This document shows positions 1-12,265 of a DNA stretch of 64,000 nucleotides, piece after piece. The notes under the pieces were generated by a model. That model had not been told where the DNA came from. It saw nothing but the letters and a program-made list of their open reading frames with translations, and did no database searches. The stretch spans positions 88,440,131 to 88,504,130 of the forward strand of contig CM045763.1 in assembly GCA_025200525.1 (NCBI GenBank), written 5' to 3'. The DNA comes from Camellia lanceoleosa. Lineage: Eukaryota > Streptophyta > Magnoliopsida > Ericales > Theaceae. The position numbers were made by a program, and so were the translations under genes. Every line of letters starts with the position of its first letter. Position 1 is the first letter of the stretch.

Positions 1-167
1 AAATTAATATTTTTAAAGTGCAATAATTGTACTATCAAAAAAAGTTAAATTTTTCAAAAGGGACTATTATTTTGGAAAGGAAGGAGTAGAAAAATATTAT
101 TTTAGTCATTAAATTCAATGTACGTATACGTAAAATATATAAAATAATATTTATCATTGAGTTTAAT
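1..167. other. AT-rich flank of solo LTR
   Basis: AT-rich sequence without a recognisable gene. It ends with TTAAT at 163-167, the left target-site duplication of the following solo LTR. Confidence 0.6.
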
Positions 168-404
168 TGTGAGGTTCGGGGTATGTCATCACTTTATCTT
201 TACTTTAATTTTGTTTAATTTCATAATTTGGGCTCTTGATTTCAATCCAAGACCTTATTGGTTGAGTGAATTCACTACTCTCGACAACTTTCTTGTGTTG
301 CTATCCTAATTTGTTCTTGAAGTTGAGCCTTTCGTGTTTTGGGCGCATAGTCGAAACTGTGGTTAGGGCATTCATTTCAAAACTTGCGAACCAGAATTGA
401 TAAA

Positions 405-630
405 CAAAACCACACATGCGAGGGTTTGAGTCGCACATGTGAGGGAGGCGTCGCATGTGCGAGGATATGTGCCGCACATGCGGTGAAGAAGTGATTTTTG
501 TGAGTTGCATACTGAAACAAGGGCAGGTGCGAGGGACACATGTGGAAGGTTCGCAGCATGTGCGGTTAGGAGTCCAGTGCATGCAAAAGGAGGCGTGCCG
601 CACGTACAGATTGAGTCCCATACATGTGGA
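405..630. repeat. Palindrome cluster, CACATGTG type
   Basis: About nine variants of GCACATGTGC (CGCACATGTG, CGCATGTGCG, CGCACATGCG and others) lie 10-40 bp apart in the solo LTR, just upstream of its CT-rich leader. The spacing is irregular and the spacers are unrelated. Confidence 0.8.
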
Positions 631-1360
631 AGTGTTTATGTCCGAAATTTTTTCTTTTTTCTTCTTGGACTGCGTGTATCTCCTTTCTTTCATTTCTCTT
701 TCTCTCTAAAACACATTTCTCTTCCTTCTCACTTCATTACTTTCACCAAACTTCATTTACTTCTTGATTTCTCCAAACACATTAGGATTTTGAACGTAGT
801 GCTATCAAACTTTTTGGAGAGCTCATCAAAGGCTACAACTTGTGCAATGGAAATCAGATTTTGGCATTGTTGATTCTAAAGCTTTTTCTCATGTTTCCTC
901 TCCAAACTTGAGGTAAGGAGTTTGTTTGAGTTATATATATGATTTTAGTATGTCTAGCTCTTCTTTGTCAAATCTATGGTACTATGAGTAGAGTTTTGTA
1001 TTGTTGGGTTTTGTAAATGCTTGAAAATGTGACATCTCTCATGTTTGTGCCCAAATTGATTTGTTTCATAAACTTATGAGTTTGGAAGTCTATTGAGGAG
1101 AATATTTCTTGAAAATTAGATAAATTCATTTTTTAGAAAAACCCTAGATTTTGGAAATTGAGAAAAAGTGGATTTTGTGAAAAACTCAAGCAAATGTTCG
1201 GATTTTCATTAAAAAAAAATGATAAACTTTCACATGTTGATATGTTGTTGAGATATTCACAAGATGGATGAGTTTTTGTTGTTGAGAAAGTGTCATAAAT
1301 GGCATGATTGACATATGCTTGGATTATGAAAATTTTATATTGATTGTCATGTGGAAGATT

Positions 1361-1364
<4 letters not shown>

Positions 1365-1402
<38 letters not shown>

Positions 1403-1420
1403 ACACACACACACACACAC
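1365..1420. repeat. Compound microsatellite (CT)n(CA)n
   Basis: A run of about 17 CT units followed by TTTCT and about 10 CA units, inside the solo LTR. It creates a spurious minus-strand ORF. Confidence 0.95.
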
Positions 1421-2535
1421 ATATATTGTTGAATGATATTCGAGGAATATCAGTGCTTGAGATAATTTTGAGAAATATTGAACATTGTGTTAACATTGAG
1501 AAATGTTGAAAATTTGGGAATTTCTTATTGAGAATGTGTATATGTAATTACATTCCATTTCATTCGTTACATGACTTTTGAATAATGTCATATTAAAGTT
1601 ATGATTTTGGAAAGATGGAGTCATTGCTTTGAGATGACTTTTGAAACTTGAATTGTTTTAGAATAAATACGGTGGTAAGTCTGGATAGAAAGTGTAGATT
1701 GATAATTAAGTTGGTCTGAATATCTAGGGTGAAAAATTGAAAACACAATCGGGGCAAGTACTACATGCCTACTTGCAAACATTAGCCTAATAATTACCTA
1801 AGTCATATTTACTACCCCGTATTGTGATTTTATTACATTGATATATATATATATGTTTTCAAAATTAAGCATTGGCATGAGATTTTGAAGAGATAAAAAC
1901 TCATGATTTTTGGAGCATGACATGGCATTGTATGCATATTTATAAGACTGTTTAAAATATATATACTTTGTTAAGATTTTCATATTGGGTTTTGTGCTTA
2001 CCCTTAGTGGATTTGAGCAAAAGGCTCCTTTGCTTATTTATTATATTTTTAACAAGCCAAGGGCTTATGGGCATGTGTTTGCCAATCATTTATTTGTGAC
2101 CAGACTTAAACCTTTAAACTTGTGGCTCAAGGGGCTTTATTTTGTATATTATTCTTTACTTTTATCTGTCTCACATGCTATAGATTCATACATTAGAGAT
2201 TATTAAATATGTGTTGCATGTGGATACCTTTTGTACATCTCTTAGATATCAAGAAATACAAGTTTGAAGATTTGATTAGTATAATGATGTGAGAAGTTTC
2301 ATGATTATTTAGCTTAAAATGATTAAATTAAGATCTTTATATGTTAATTATTTTGGGGCGCTACATTAATGATTAAAATACTCATTGTTTCATCGATTTC
2401 ACTAAACAAAAATTGATAATGGTTTAGATTGAAAACTAATCAAAAGACTATGATTTAAATTGATAAAATTAAAAGCCTTAAAATTTATCTTGTTAGAAGG
2501 TTCAAACCTAGGTTTTTTTTTATTATTATTATAAT

Positions 2536-2696
2536 CGGAACTGATTGGGGGCTCGAATGGGGGAGCCCCGAATCCCCCGAATCCCCACTTTAAGTAAAAA
2601 AAAAAAAAGAAAACAAAAAAAAAAAGAAAACAGTTTTCCAAAAAAGGAAATTAGGGGGATTAGGGGGATGAAAATTAGGGGGATTTTTCATTTTTC
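2536..2696. mobile_element. Short Mutator-like MITE (161 bp)
   Basis: The sequence is bounded by TATTATAAT at 2527-2535 and again at 2697-2705, a 9-bp target duplication as made by Mutator-superfamily elements. The left end carries GGGGGCTCGAATGGGGG. The right end, read on the other strand, begins GAAAAATGAAAAATCCCCC, which matches the start of the right ends at 19909 and 21957. It is rich in runs of G or C and has an A-tract core. No coding capacity. The AT-rich duplication weakens the boundary call slightly, but two better-bounded relatives lie in the same window. Confidence 0.65.
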
Positions 2697-2705
2697 TATT
2701 ATAAT

Positions 2706-3985
2706 TTCTCCAAAAAGTTACTTTTTTGGTCTCCTGGTTGGTAGACTAGGTCGAAATAATTTTTTACATTGGAAACTAAATTGACAGAATACAAATGTTG
2801 AGAACAAATTGGCACAAATTGCATACATTGATTTTTTTTAATTGCATTTATACATTTGCCCTTGAATTAACGGCATCTACATACAGAGTAGGTTAAGAGG
2901 ACTAAATCGAAACATATTTTATATATTAAGAATTAAATGGATATAATATTAAAAAAAAATGACAAAATTTATATATTATAGGGACTAAAAGGTAATTAAC
3001 TTTAAAGTAAATGTATTTGTTAATGCCTTGGTGCATTGATACATTGTATTAAATGATAGTTAGTGTATGAAAAATTATTAGGATTGTGTTAGAGATTTCA
3101 AATTATTAGGATTGTGTGAGATCCAATAATCTCATAATATGTGAATCAAAAGTGACCTTAAAAAATTTAAAATATATATTTTTGTAAATTTTCAAAAAAA
3201 AAAAAATATTCACTCTGTTTGGTTTCAGTTTTTAGAATTCACTTTTTAGCAAATTTTATTTTTTCGTTTTCCGTATTTTTTTATTTTTATTGAATTTTTT
3301 TAATTTTTAGACACACTTAACATAAATACACTTAAAAAGTACAATATTTGTGAAAAAAAAATTTTAAAATTCACTAAATACCAAAAATACAAAAAAAAAT
3401 TGAAATTTTAGTATATTTTTTCGTATTTTTGTGTATTTATTAATTTTTTAAAATATTTTTTTACAAATATCTTACTATTTAGATACATCTAAGTAAGATA
3501 TATCTAAAAAAGTAAACAAATTGCTTAATTTAAAAAATATTTAATAAAAATAAAAAAAATACGAAAAATAAAAAACTTAATTTTTAAAAAACTGAATTCC
3601 AAAAATTAAAATCAAACACACTAATTACTATTTAATCAATTTTTTTAATATGACAGATTGGCAATGTATCTACCACCCTGCCCCACAATAATGGACGCCA
3701 CCACACAAATGAGAGATATAGCTCATTCATTGATTTTTTTTTTTTTTTTAAAGCAAAATAATATATAAGTCTACTTTCTGAACTCACGTTTTAAAATTAA
3801 TGATGTGTAAATGATATAATTAATTAATGATTACAAGAGATAAAATGATGTGTGAGTGATATGACTCACGTTTTACACTATTTTTTCCGAATAATATTAT
3901 AATTTCCAGCCCTATTAAATGTGAAGACCATTGTAAAATTTATTGAAAGGACTTGGTAAAATCTAACTATAGTAACTTCAATTGT
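2706..3985. other. AT-rich intergenic DNA
   Basis: No gene seen. The stretch is A/T homopolymer-rich. A partly repetitive patch at 3780-3880 contains ACTCACGTTTTA twice and ATGATGTG twice, with ATGACTCACG forming weak foldbacks; it may be a decayed MITE. Confidence 0.6.
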
Positions 3986-4266
3986 TGACAACCTGTGAAA
4001 TTTAATTTCTATAACATGACAACTAATGTAAATCCAAAACATTGGGATTTTATTATAATAAAGTGAATTGTATTTTTTTTTTTTTTTCTATTATTATTAG
4101 AAAAAGTTAACTTATCATAAAAAATTGTCAAGAAAATTATCATGAAATGTGAAGTGTGGTTGAGAGATTTAATAAAAATATTATGGGTCTTTGTACAAAA
4201 TGAATCTGAACTACATTTTAATATTTCTAGATAAAATTTTGAGTAAAAATTATGAAAATATGTCAT
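3986..4266. repeat. Dispersed repeat, copy 1
   Basis: Starting at TGACAACCTGTGAAATTT, this stretch matches 18920-19222 almost throughout, with small indels. Shared blocks include CTATTATTATTAGAAAAAGT and TTGTCAAGAAAATTATCATG. The two copies have the same orientation and lie on either side of the copia element. It is non-coding; class unknown. Confidence 0.8.
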
Positions 4267-4924
4267 GATTTTGAGTAAAAATTATGGCTGTGATTAGGGT
4301 GCGTTTCCCTGATAATTGCACATTAGAGGCCACATTTCATCCATCAGAGGCAATCCAGAGTTGATCTTCTTAAAAAAATGATTACTCAACCATAACTACC
4401 ATTTTATATATGTAAGTATCATTTGTATTAAAATAGTTCCTTTATACATATATTTTAGTCTTCTTAGAAATTATTGGTTTTACTATCTTACTGCCACATG
4501 TCAAATTCTCTATCTTTTTAGATACTACTCCTCCGAAGAAGCAAGTAAAAGATATGTCATAGAATTTTTACTCTGCTGGCTTTGTATATATATATGACTC
4601 ATTTACTTCCCTTAAATTTCTTGTACATTTTTTGAATGAATTTTACAATTCATTTAAACTTCTTTCTGCATAGAGATGATATACGTGTTAGACCCATGAC
4701 TCATTTACTTCCCTTAAATTTTACAATTTTACATGTCAAACTTGCTTAGGTGTCACACCACTAGCACCATGCAACATCTTTTTCAAAACAGGATATAGGT
4801 TTTTCTTGATACTTTGAATAATTTCTAAATCTATACCTTTTGTGCTGTTTTTTTTTCAGAGTTTGGGGTTATGCACTAGTTCTCATGTTTTCTATCATTG
4901 TGGTGAGAGACTCATAGGACCGAC
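4267..4924. other. AT-rich flank of copia element
   Basis: No gene seen. The last bases before the LTR are CCGAC (4920-4924). The matching site after the 3' LTR is CCAAC (18398-18402), so four of five bases of the expected target duplication agree. Confidence 0.6.
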
Positions 4925-6167
4925 TGTTAGAAATGGTTTTAGAAAAATTAGGTTTTTTCCTTAACTTTGTTATATTTTTTAGATGGAACTCATATGTCAA
5001 AATTGACGGGTCTAAGTGGTAACGCGTTCTATGTCGTGTTGTGATTCACGTAATAGATTTGGTTTCTCAAAACCATTATCAGGTGAATGAGAAATTGAAG
5101 CCAAAGTGAGCTCTATGGAAATGGAGTTTTGGTGAAAACTTCTTAAAGATTTGAATTAAAGGCTTGTCCCCCATTGGTTTGGTAGACAAACTTTTGTGGA
5201 TTTATAAGGCTTGAGTTTGCAATTGGGAGAGGACCTTAAGGGGCAACCTAAGTTTATAGAAGGAAAAAGTTATGGGTAAAGTGGGTTAGACCAATTGGAC
5301 CCAAAAATAAACACACACGCACACGCTATTTGTCCGGTCGGTCTGGCGGCCTAGGCTTGTGCATGGTGTGAGCATGGGTTGGATTTGTCCGGCCTAATAC
5401 TTATCTTTTTGAACTAAAAATATTTGAATTTATTTTATTTGTTTGGAAATAAAATCTTTTCGTTTTTATTTCAAATTCTGGTTGGAAATAAAATTCAAAT
5501 TTTGGTTTGCACCTCTTTAGAATTTCTGTACAGTTTCATATCTGTCCAAACATACCCGAATATGTTCAAATTCAAACCCAAAATAGTTTTTTATCTGTTT
5601 GAAATTCAAACCAGATCTGTCTTAACAGGTACCATACATGTTGGTTTCAAACCAAACAGCCATTTTCATCTATAAATAGACAATCCCTCAATTGATTTTT
5701 TCACTTGAATTTTCGTCCAAGTTCTTCCATTGCTCTCTCTGCATTTTTGCTGCATTATTTTCTTGTAAGAAAGAATGTAAACACAAAGTGTGTTTGTTGT
5801 ACGAATAATTTGTAGTGCTGTTATTATTCGTAATTGATCATTTTATCTTAGAAGAGAGACATCAACAATCTGAAAGCACCGTAGAGAGAACGAATCTGTC
5901 TTAAGGACACAGTGTTAAACACTGGACTTGATCAGAATTTTATTCAATAAATACATAAGGTTAGTAATTAATTTACTTTATGTTTTATTTATTTATTTTT
6001 ATCAAATTTTGATTTTGTTTTGTAACAAAATAAGAATCTATTCTTTTATATTATTTTCTTTACTGGTTTGATTTTTGTAATCAAACAGTTTCTCTCATTT
6101 ATTTCTTCTATTTGTTGTTAAGTACACAAACATTATTTATTCTTAATACAATGAAGATTGTCCAACA
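4925..6167 (+). mobile_element. 5' LTR of Ty1/copia element
   Basis: A 1243-bp LTR that begins TGTTAGAAATGG and ends TTGTCCAACA, with short inverted ends TGTT/AACA. A second copy starts at 16123 and ends at 18397 after correcting for an insertion. It contains a TATA box at 5670, a CT-rich leader region after it, and a decayed GC-rich inverted motif near 5331-5354. The two LTRs differ by many scattered substitutions, so the insertion is not recent. Confidence 0.93.
5670..5679 (+). promoter_or_regulatory. Putative TATA box, copia 5' LTR
   Basis: CTATAAATAG, present at the same place in both LTRs (16875-16884 in the 3' copy). This is the likely core promoter of the element. Confidence 0.7.
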
Positions 6168-6508
6168 ATCTTAAGATAGATTAATTTTGGTGTCTTGATT
6201 GTATTTATTTTTCAGTGCTTTCACAAAGTGATATTCTAGTTGGAAAATACAAATAGTAATAATATACTATTTGATAAATAGTAATAATATACTGTTTATT
6301 TTCTTTGACAACTAATAGTAATATATTGGTGTCATTAACAATTTCAGAATATTAATTTGTAATACAAAAAATTATTGTGGTTTTTTATTTTCCTAGTTTT
6401 AGTAACAAGAAAAGTAAAATTATTTTGTATTATAATTTATTTTCTGATTTTAGTAACTAGAAAATTAATTTGGTTTTGGTTTTTTCTAATTTTTTGTAAT
6501 CAGATATT
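6168..6508 (+). other. Copia 5' untranslated leader
   Basis: AT-rich DNA between the 5' LTR and the gag start. I did not find a convincing match to the initiator-Met primer site (TGGTATCAGAGC) right after the LTR, so the primer used is unclear. Confidence 0.6.
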
Positions 6509-9500
6509 ATGGCTGTTGAAAGTAGTACTTCAAATTCCATTGTTACAACGACTCCGGTCCCTATCCAGAACCATGTTCAAATTCCTATAAATCATGGAGA
6601 AAAATCGAAAAAATTTAATGGCACCGAGTTTAAGAGATGGCAGCAGAAAATGTTGTTTTATCTTACAATTCTGAATCTTGCCTGGTTTCTCCGTGAAGAG
6701 GCTCCAGTACTTATAGAGGATGAAAGTGATCGGCAAGTTGTTGCCGCTGTAGACGCTTGGAAACATTCTGATTTTCTGTACAGAAACTACATCCTCAATG
6801 GCCTTGGCAACATGCTATATAATGTTTATAGCCCTCTGAAAACAGCAAAAGAATTGTGAGATTCTTTGGAAAAAAAGATACAAGACAGAGGATGCCGGCA
6901 CAAAGAAATTTGTTATCGGTAAATTTCTGGATTTCGTTATGGTAGACTTCCAAACGGTAATTTCTCAAGTTCAAAATTTTCAATTAATTTTGCATGATAT
7001 TCATGCTGAGGGTATGTCGCTGAGTGAGTCTTTCCAAGTCGCTGCGTTAGTGGAAAAATTACCACTGGCTTGGAAAGATTTCAAAAATTATTTAAAAGAT
7101 AAACGCAAGGAGATGACCATGGATGAATTGATTGTAAGACTAAGAATTGAGAAAGATAACTGTAATACTGAAAAGAGAAATGGTAAAAATCACATTGAGT
7201 CCAAGGCTAATGTGGTTGAACATGTGCCCAAACCACATAACAAAAAAAGGAAGTTTACTGGAAATTGTCCTAAATAAGGCGATAACAATGGCAATAAAAA
7301 GTTCAAAGGTAAATGCTATAACTGTGGCAAGACCGGACATTGAGCCTTTGATTGCCGCCGCCCTAAGAAGGATCACAGAAGTACAAGCAAGAAGACTACC
7401 AATCAAGCCAATGTGACAGAACTTGATTACATCTCTAACGGGGTAAATGACATCAATCTCTCTATTGTGGTGTTTGAGGCTAATTTGGTTGGATATCCTA
7501 AGGAATGGTGGGTTAACACCAGGGTAACTCGACACATTTGCGTGAACAAGAAGATGTTCACTACTTATATTGTGGTTGCAAATGGTGAGCAATTATTCAT
7601 GGAAAATTCATCAACTTCTGCTGTGGCTGAACAAGGGAAAGTAGTCTTGAAGATGATATCGGGGAAGGAACTGACCCTCAACAACGTACTGTATGTACCA
7701 GACATCCGAAAGAATTTAGTTTCTGATTTTTTGTTAAGTAAAAATTGTTTTAGGCTTGTTTTTTAGTCTGATAAATATGTATTAACAAAGAGTGGTATGT
7801 ATGTTGGTAAGAGATACATGAGTGATGGTCTCTTCAAGTTGAATGTAATGATGGTTATACCAAAACTTGCTATTAATAAGAATAATACATCTTTTACTTA
7901 TATTCTTGAGCCAAATTTATGGCATGGTAGATTAGGACATGTAAATTTTGATGCTTTGCGTAGATTAATTGGTTTGGATTATATACCAAAGTTTGAAATT
8001 GATCCTAATCACAAATATGAGATTTGTGTAGAAGCGAAACTAACTAAGGCTAGAATTGAACCTCTAGAATTAATTTACTGATGTATGTGATCTTAAATTT
8101 GTTCAAACTAGAGGAGGCAAAAAGTATTTCATAACATTTATCGATGATTGCACAAGATTGTTATGTATATTTACTTAGAAGTAAAGATGAAGCCTTGGAA
8201 ATGTTTAAACTCTACAAAACTAAAGTTGAAAATCAACTTGATAAAACAATTAAAATGGTTAGAAGTGATAAGGATGGTAAATATGATGCACATTTAAATG
8301 AATTTTGTACACAACATGGCATTATTCACCAAACCACAACACCCTATTCTCCACAGCAAAATGGAATTGCTGAAAGAAAGAATAGAACCCTTAAAGAAAT
8401 GATGAATGCCATGTTACTAAGTCCAGGCTTACCGCAAAACTTGTGGGGGAAAGCAATAATGTCTGCTAATTATGTTCTTAACAGAATATCCCAGAAGAAA
8501 ACTAACAACACTCTTTATGAATTGTAGAAAGGTCGACCGCCTTCTTAAAAATACTTAAATATGTGGGGGTGTTTGGCAAAGGTAAAAGTTCTAGTTCTGA
8601 AAAAGACTAAGATAGAACCAAAGACAGTGGATTGTGTGTTTATTGGTTATACTCAGAATAGTAGTGTATATCAGTTTCTGACTTATAAATCAAAAATACC
8701 TGATATAAATGTGAACACTATTATAGAGTCAAGGAATATTGTGTTTTTTGAACATGTTTTTCCTTACAAGAAAGGACATGAAAGTTCACATAAAAGAACT
8801 TATGATTGTACACAAAGTCAAGAGATTAATGACAATCAAACATATGAGACTAGTAATGATCTTGACCAACAGAATTTAATTGATGATGAACCAAGAAGAA
8901 GTAAGAGAGCTAGAACATCAAAATTCTTTGGTTCAGATTTTTTGGCATACCTATTAGAAAATGAAACTTAAAACTTTAAGGAAGCAATGACAGATCCTGA
9001 AGCACCTTTGTGGAAAAGGGCTGTTAATAATGAAATTGAATCCGTTATGCAAAATCATACTTGGGAATTGGTGGATCTTCCACATAATTCTAAACCTCTT
9101 GGATATAAATGGATATTCAAGAGAAAAATGAAAGTAGATGGTTCAATAGACAAGTATAAAGCAAGACTTGGTAAAAGGTTATAGACAAAAGGAAGGTCTG
9201 GACTATTTTGACACATATTTCCTTGTGACAAGAATAACATCCATTTGCATGCTTATTGCCATAGCAGCGTTGCATCATTTAGAGACACATTAAATGGATA
9301 TTAAGACAGCTTTCTTAAATGGTAATCCAAATGAAGAGATCCATATGGAGCAACCCAAAGGGGTTGCAGTGCCAGGACAAGAAAAAAAAGTTTGTCGACT
9401 TGTAAAATCTCTTTATGGATTAAAACAAGCACCTAAGCAATGGCATGAAAAATTTGATCATGTTATGCTTACTAATGGGTTTAAGATAAACAAATGTGAT

Positions 9501-9640
9501 AAGTGCGTCTATGTTGAAAACACTGACAAAGGTTATGTCATCGTTTGTCTTTATGTAGATGATATGCTTATCATTAGAAGCAGTCAAAATATGATCAAAT
9601 CAACTAAGCAAATGCTGAACAAAAGATTTGATATGAAAGA
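6509..9640 (+). pseudogene. Ty1/copia gag-pol, first part, decayed
   Basis: Translation in scattered pieces shows a copia polyprotein in the usual order. Gag starts at 6509 (MAVESSTSNS) and has a CCHC knuckle at 7314-7355 (CYNCGKTGH, then a stop, then AFDC). The protease motif near 7508 reads WVNTRVTRH: the catalytic Asp and following Gly of the usual D-T/S-G are lost. The integrase has LWHGRLGHVN near 7918, FIDDCTRL near 8137 and NGIAERKNRTL near 8360. The reverse transcriptase has YKWIFKRK near 9100, MDIKTAFLNG at 9294 and an intact YVDD at 9552-9563. Stops and shifts break it (for example TGA at 6857, 7274 and 7351 regions, TAG near 7764), so it cannot work. The gypsy LTR cuts it off after DMKD at 9640; the rest resumes near 14807. 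Confidence 0.93.
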
Positions 9641-12078
9641 TGTGACAACCCTCACCTCTTATTAGCGTTAAACTGTGATTGAGCATGGTAAGTAATTGAT
9701 TAAGATGAAATCCTAAATTATTTATGTGAGTGTGTTGCTTAATTGCATTCTATCTGTTTGTCGTTGAATGATCTATTCATGGTTTAATTTCGAACTGCGA
9801 ATTGAAAGCCTTATCGGCGACCGAATCAGAGATTGATCAGTGTTATGTGCTAATTAGGATTCATGTAATTTTATGGTATGTTTAATTAAAGCTTGATTTG
9901 GAATGAACTAGATTAAATAATGTTAAACTAATTGAACCTAGGTAATTACACAATTGCCATTGAGTGGGCCACCTTTACAAGTCTTGTTTGGAACTTAATT
10001 CACACCATTCTCCACGCTTTTACTAAACTAAACTGTGAGCAAGAGAGGGAGAGTAGGAGAGAATTGATTCAACAAGAATTAACTTGGAAAATTAGAAGAA
10101 TTGAAGAGGATTTACAAAATTGAGCTAGCATACTTGGAATTCAAGACCTAAGGTAGGAAATTCACGCTCTTGAACATGAATTTAAGTTGTTTCTTGCATA
10201 GTTCATGGAAATATTGGAGATTGGAGTCAAGTTATAGCCTAAGGAGTTGAATTGAGAAGCAATGTGTGCATGCATGTCCATATCATTGAGTTTTGAGATC
10301 ATTTACATGAGAATTTCTGCATGCATGTCCATATTTTGGTTGTAGTCCATGAATTCACCATGTTCTAGAGTTCAATCTTGCATTTGCCATGTTTTGGAGC
10401 ATTGGAATTCATAAGAACTCATGCATGTTATGTTCTTACATAGTTCTTAAAAGTTTCATTGAAATTGTGTTCAATTGTCTCACTTTTGGGCTTGATTTTA
10501 CAAAAATGATCTTCAAAACATGTTGTAGTATGAGTTTTCAAGTGTTTTTCCAGAAAATTGGCCCAAAAGGTTGAGTTTTGTTAAGGTCAATTCTTGATTT
10601 GAGCTTTGGAGGCAAATCTGGAAAACCCAAATTTTGGCTTCCTCGCTTGAGCGAGCACCTTTGTTTTCTGAATTCTGCTCGAGTGATGGAATGCTGGCTC
10701 GAGCATAGATTACAAGCTCTCAGGTTTTTGTGGACGCAGATGCACGCTCAAGCGATGAAACCTGCGCTCGAGCGAAGGACTGTGTCTCACGCTTGAGCGA
10801 GCATCGAGCGTGCATCGAGCGGAGAATTTCAACAACCAGTACTTTTTGCATTTTTACAGACCGCTCGAGCGAGGGATTCTACGCTTGAGCGACCCCTCTA
10901 TTTTGGTAAGCTCGCTCGAGCGAGACCCCTGTTTTCAACAAACTTTGAAAAGTGTTTTAAAGTACAGTTTTGCATCCTCATTCCATCTTAAGCATTCCTA
11001 GGCCAAGTTTAAGGCATCTTAATGAGGATAATGTTATAGAACCACACCAAGTCAAGTTAAGAGGCTAAGTTATTAATCCCAATGTGTAACTTAGTGTGTG
11101 TGTGTTCGTTCTGCAACTGTGTAGGGTTGGCATCCAACGACGCTGACTAGCTTGTCTGTAGCCTAGTACTCTGTGAGTAACAATGTTGTAAAGATACGTT
11201 CAATTATAATTATTTCTGAACGACTTATTATACTACTTTATGAAACGGCATTGTTTACTGAATGAATGTTTGTCCTATTTGTAAACCATACTTGTGGCAT
11301 CCATAGCAACTTACTACTACTGTACTGTTACTGCTACTGTTACAGAGATCTCTGTCAGTTCCAATGTTTGGAACTACTACTGTATACTGTTTTGATGGCC
11401 ATCAACTGATTGTTCGGTCTATTAAGACCTACTGTATTGTTTTGCTATTGGACGTACCACGTATGACTATTATGATTTCTAAATGACTGATATGGCATGA
11501 AATATGAGCCACTGATTGAATAATTGATTTACTGATGCAAATGACTATTTTAATTAATGAAAGGAAATTCATTCTTAACCCCTTTACGCATATGTTATTC
11601 ACTGGGCTTTAGCTCATTGTTTAGATTTATATGTAGGTGTCCAAGCACCAGACTGAAGCTAGGAGCGTCAAGTTAAGCTTTCGTTTTGTCGAGCCAACTA
11701 TTGTGCCTCACTTAGAGGTTCCGATTCCGTTCAAGCTAAGGTTGTTTTGGGGTGTTCCAGATTCACCCTTCTGTCTCCATTTTGTATTGACTGAATAAGA
11801 CTTGACTGTACAGTTATGGTTTAGGGATTTGATCCCTAACCTGGATGGTTGTGCATATGATGTATGTATATATGTTTTGGTTATGAATGTGGCTTGTTCA
11901 TAAAAGTCTTTTTGCATTCAAACTTTCACAGCTCGTTGGACATCTTTTTATTACTATTTGGTTTCCGCCAGCTCCTTACTCTGTATTATTGTCTTTACTG
12001 TCAAGCAGGCCTTTGGTAATCTCGGATTACTGGCCGGTTGCGATACTAAACCCATAGGGGCGTGTTTGGGTCATGACA
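9641..12078 (+). mobile_element. 5' LTR of Ty3/gypsy element inserted in copia pol
   Basis: A 2438-bp LTR starting TGTGACAACCCTC directly after the copia reading frame and ending GGGTCATGACA, three bases before a Met-tRNA primer site. It carries a palindrome cluster at 10644-10924, a CTAAGGTAGG step at 10149 and a long U5 with ACTACTACTG-type repeats near 11310-11390. No 3' partner exists, because the element is truncated. Length and the gag-pol sequence downstream suggest a Tekay/Del-like chromovirus; that lineage is an inference. Confidence 0.85.
10644..10924. repeat. Palindrome cluster, CGCTCGAGCG type
   Basis: About eleven copies of GCTCGAGCG or one-base variants (GCTTGAGCG, GCTCAAGCG, CATCGAGCG) in 281 bp, with unrelated spacers of about 10-50 bp. 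The same motif cluster occurs in the solo LTR at 22705-23003. Confidence 0.9.
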
Positions 12079-12081
12079 GAG

Positions 12082-12093
12082 TGGTATCAGAGC
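12082..12093 (+). other. Primer-binding site, initiator Met-tRNA type
   Basis: TGGTATCAGAGC, the common plant retrotransposon primer site complementary to the 3' end of initiator Met-tRNA. It lies 3 bp after the LTR end and so fixes that boundary. Confidence 0.92.
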
Positions 12094-12265
12094 ACGAGTT
12101 AGACCTCACACACGTGTCCAAATGAGCTATAGGATGTCTTAGAAAAGTAATTAGGGCGTTGCATGAGCATGAGAAAGTGTGTGTGGCTATGATATGAATA
12201 TATGTGCTAATGTGCTTAAGTAAGCAACTTCCTATGTTTATTATTACGGTATTGCATATAGTGAA

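Larger units (their letters stand above)
168..2365 (+). mobile_element. Solo LTR (gypsy-like), 2.2 kb, with perfect TSD
   Basis: The unit starts TGTGAGGTTCGGGG and ends GGGGCGCTACA, the TG...CA ends of an LTR. It is flanked by TTAAT at 163-167 and again at 2366-2370, a 5-bp target duplication. No gag, pol, primer site or second LTR is attached, so it is a solo LTR, the usual product of recombination between two LTRs. Its layout resembles the LTRs at 9641 and 22521: a cluster of short palindromes (405-630), a CT-rich leader ending in CTCTCTAAAACA (near 712), then a CTTGAGGTAAGG step near 908. The family is inferred from that layout; no protein supports it. ORFs inside (for example at 455-709 and 505-873) overlap the palindrome cluster and look fortuitous. 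Confidence 0.85.

Noticed and set aside
301..873. Overlapping ORFs of 84-130 codons on both strands
   Set aside because: They cover the CACATGTG palindrome cluster; both strands open because the motif is palindromic, and no family is recognisable.
1133..1420. 95-codon minus-strand ORF starting MCVCVCEKERERER
   Set aside because: Produced by the (CT)n(CA)n microsatellite inside the solo LTR.
10644..10924. Evenly looking palindromes with spacers, reminiscent of a CRISPR array
   Set aside because: Repeats are only 9-10 bp, variable, irregularly spaced, and lie in a plant LTR.
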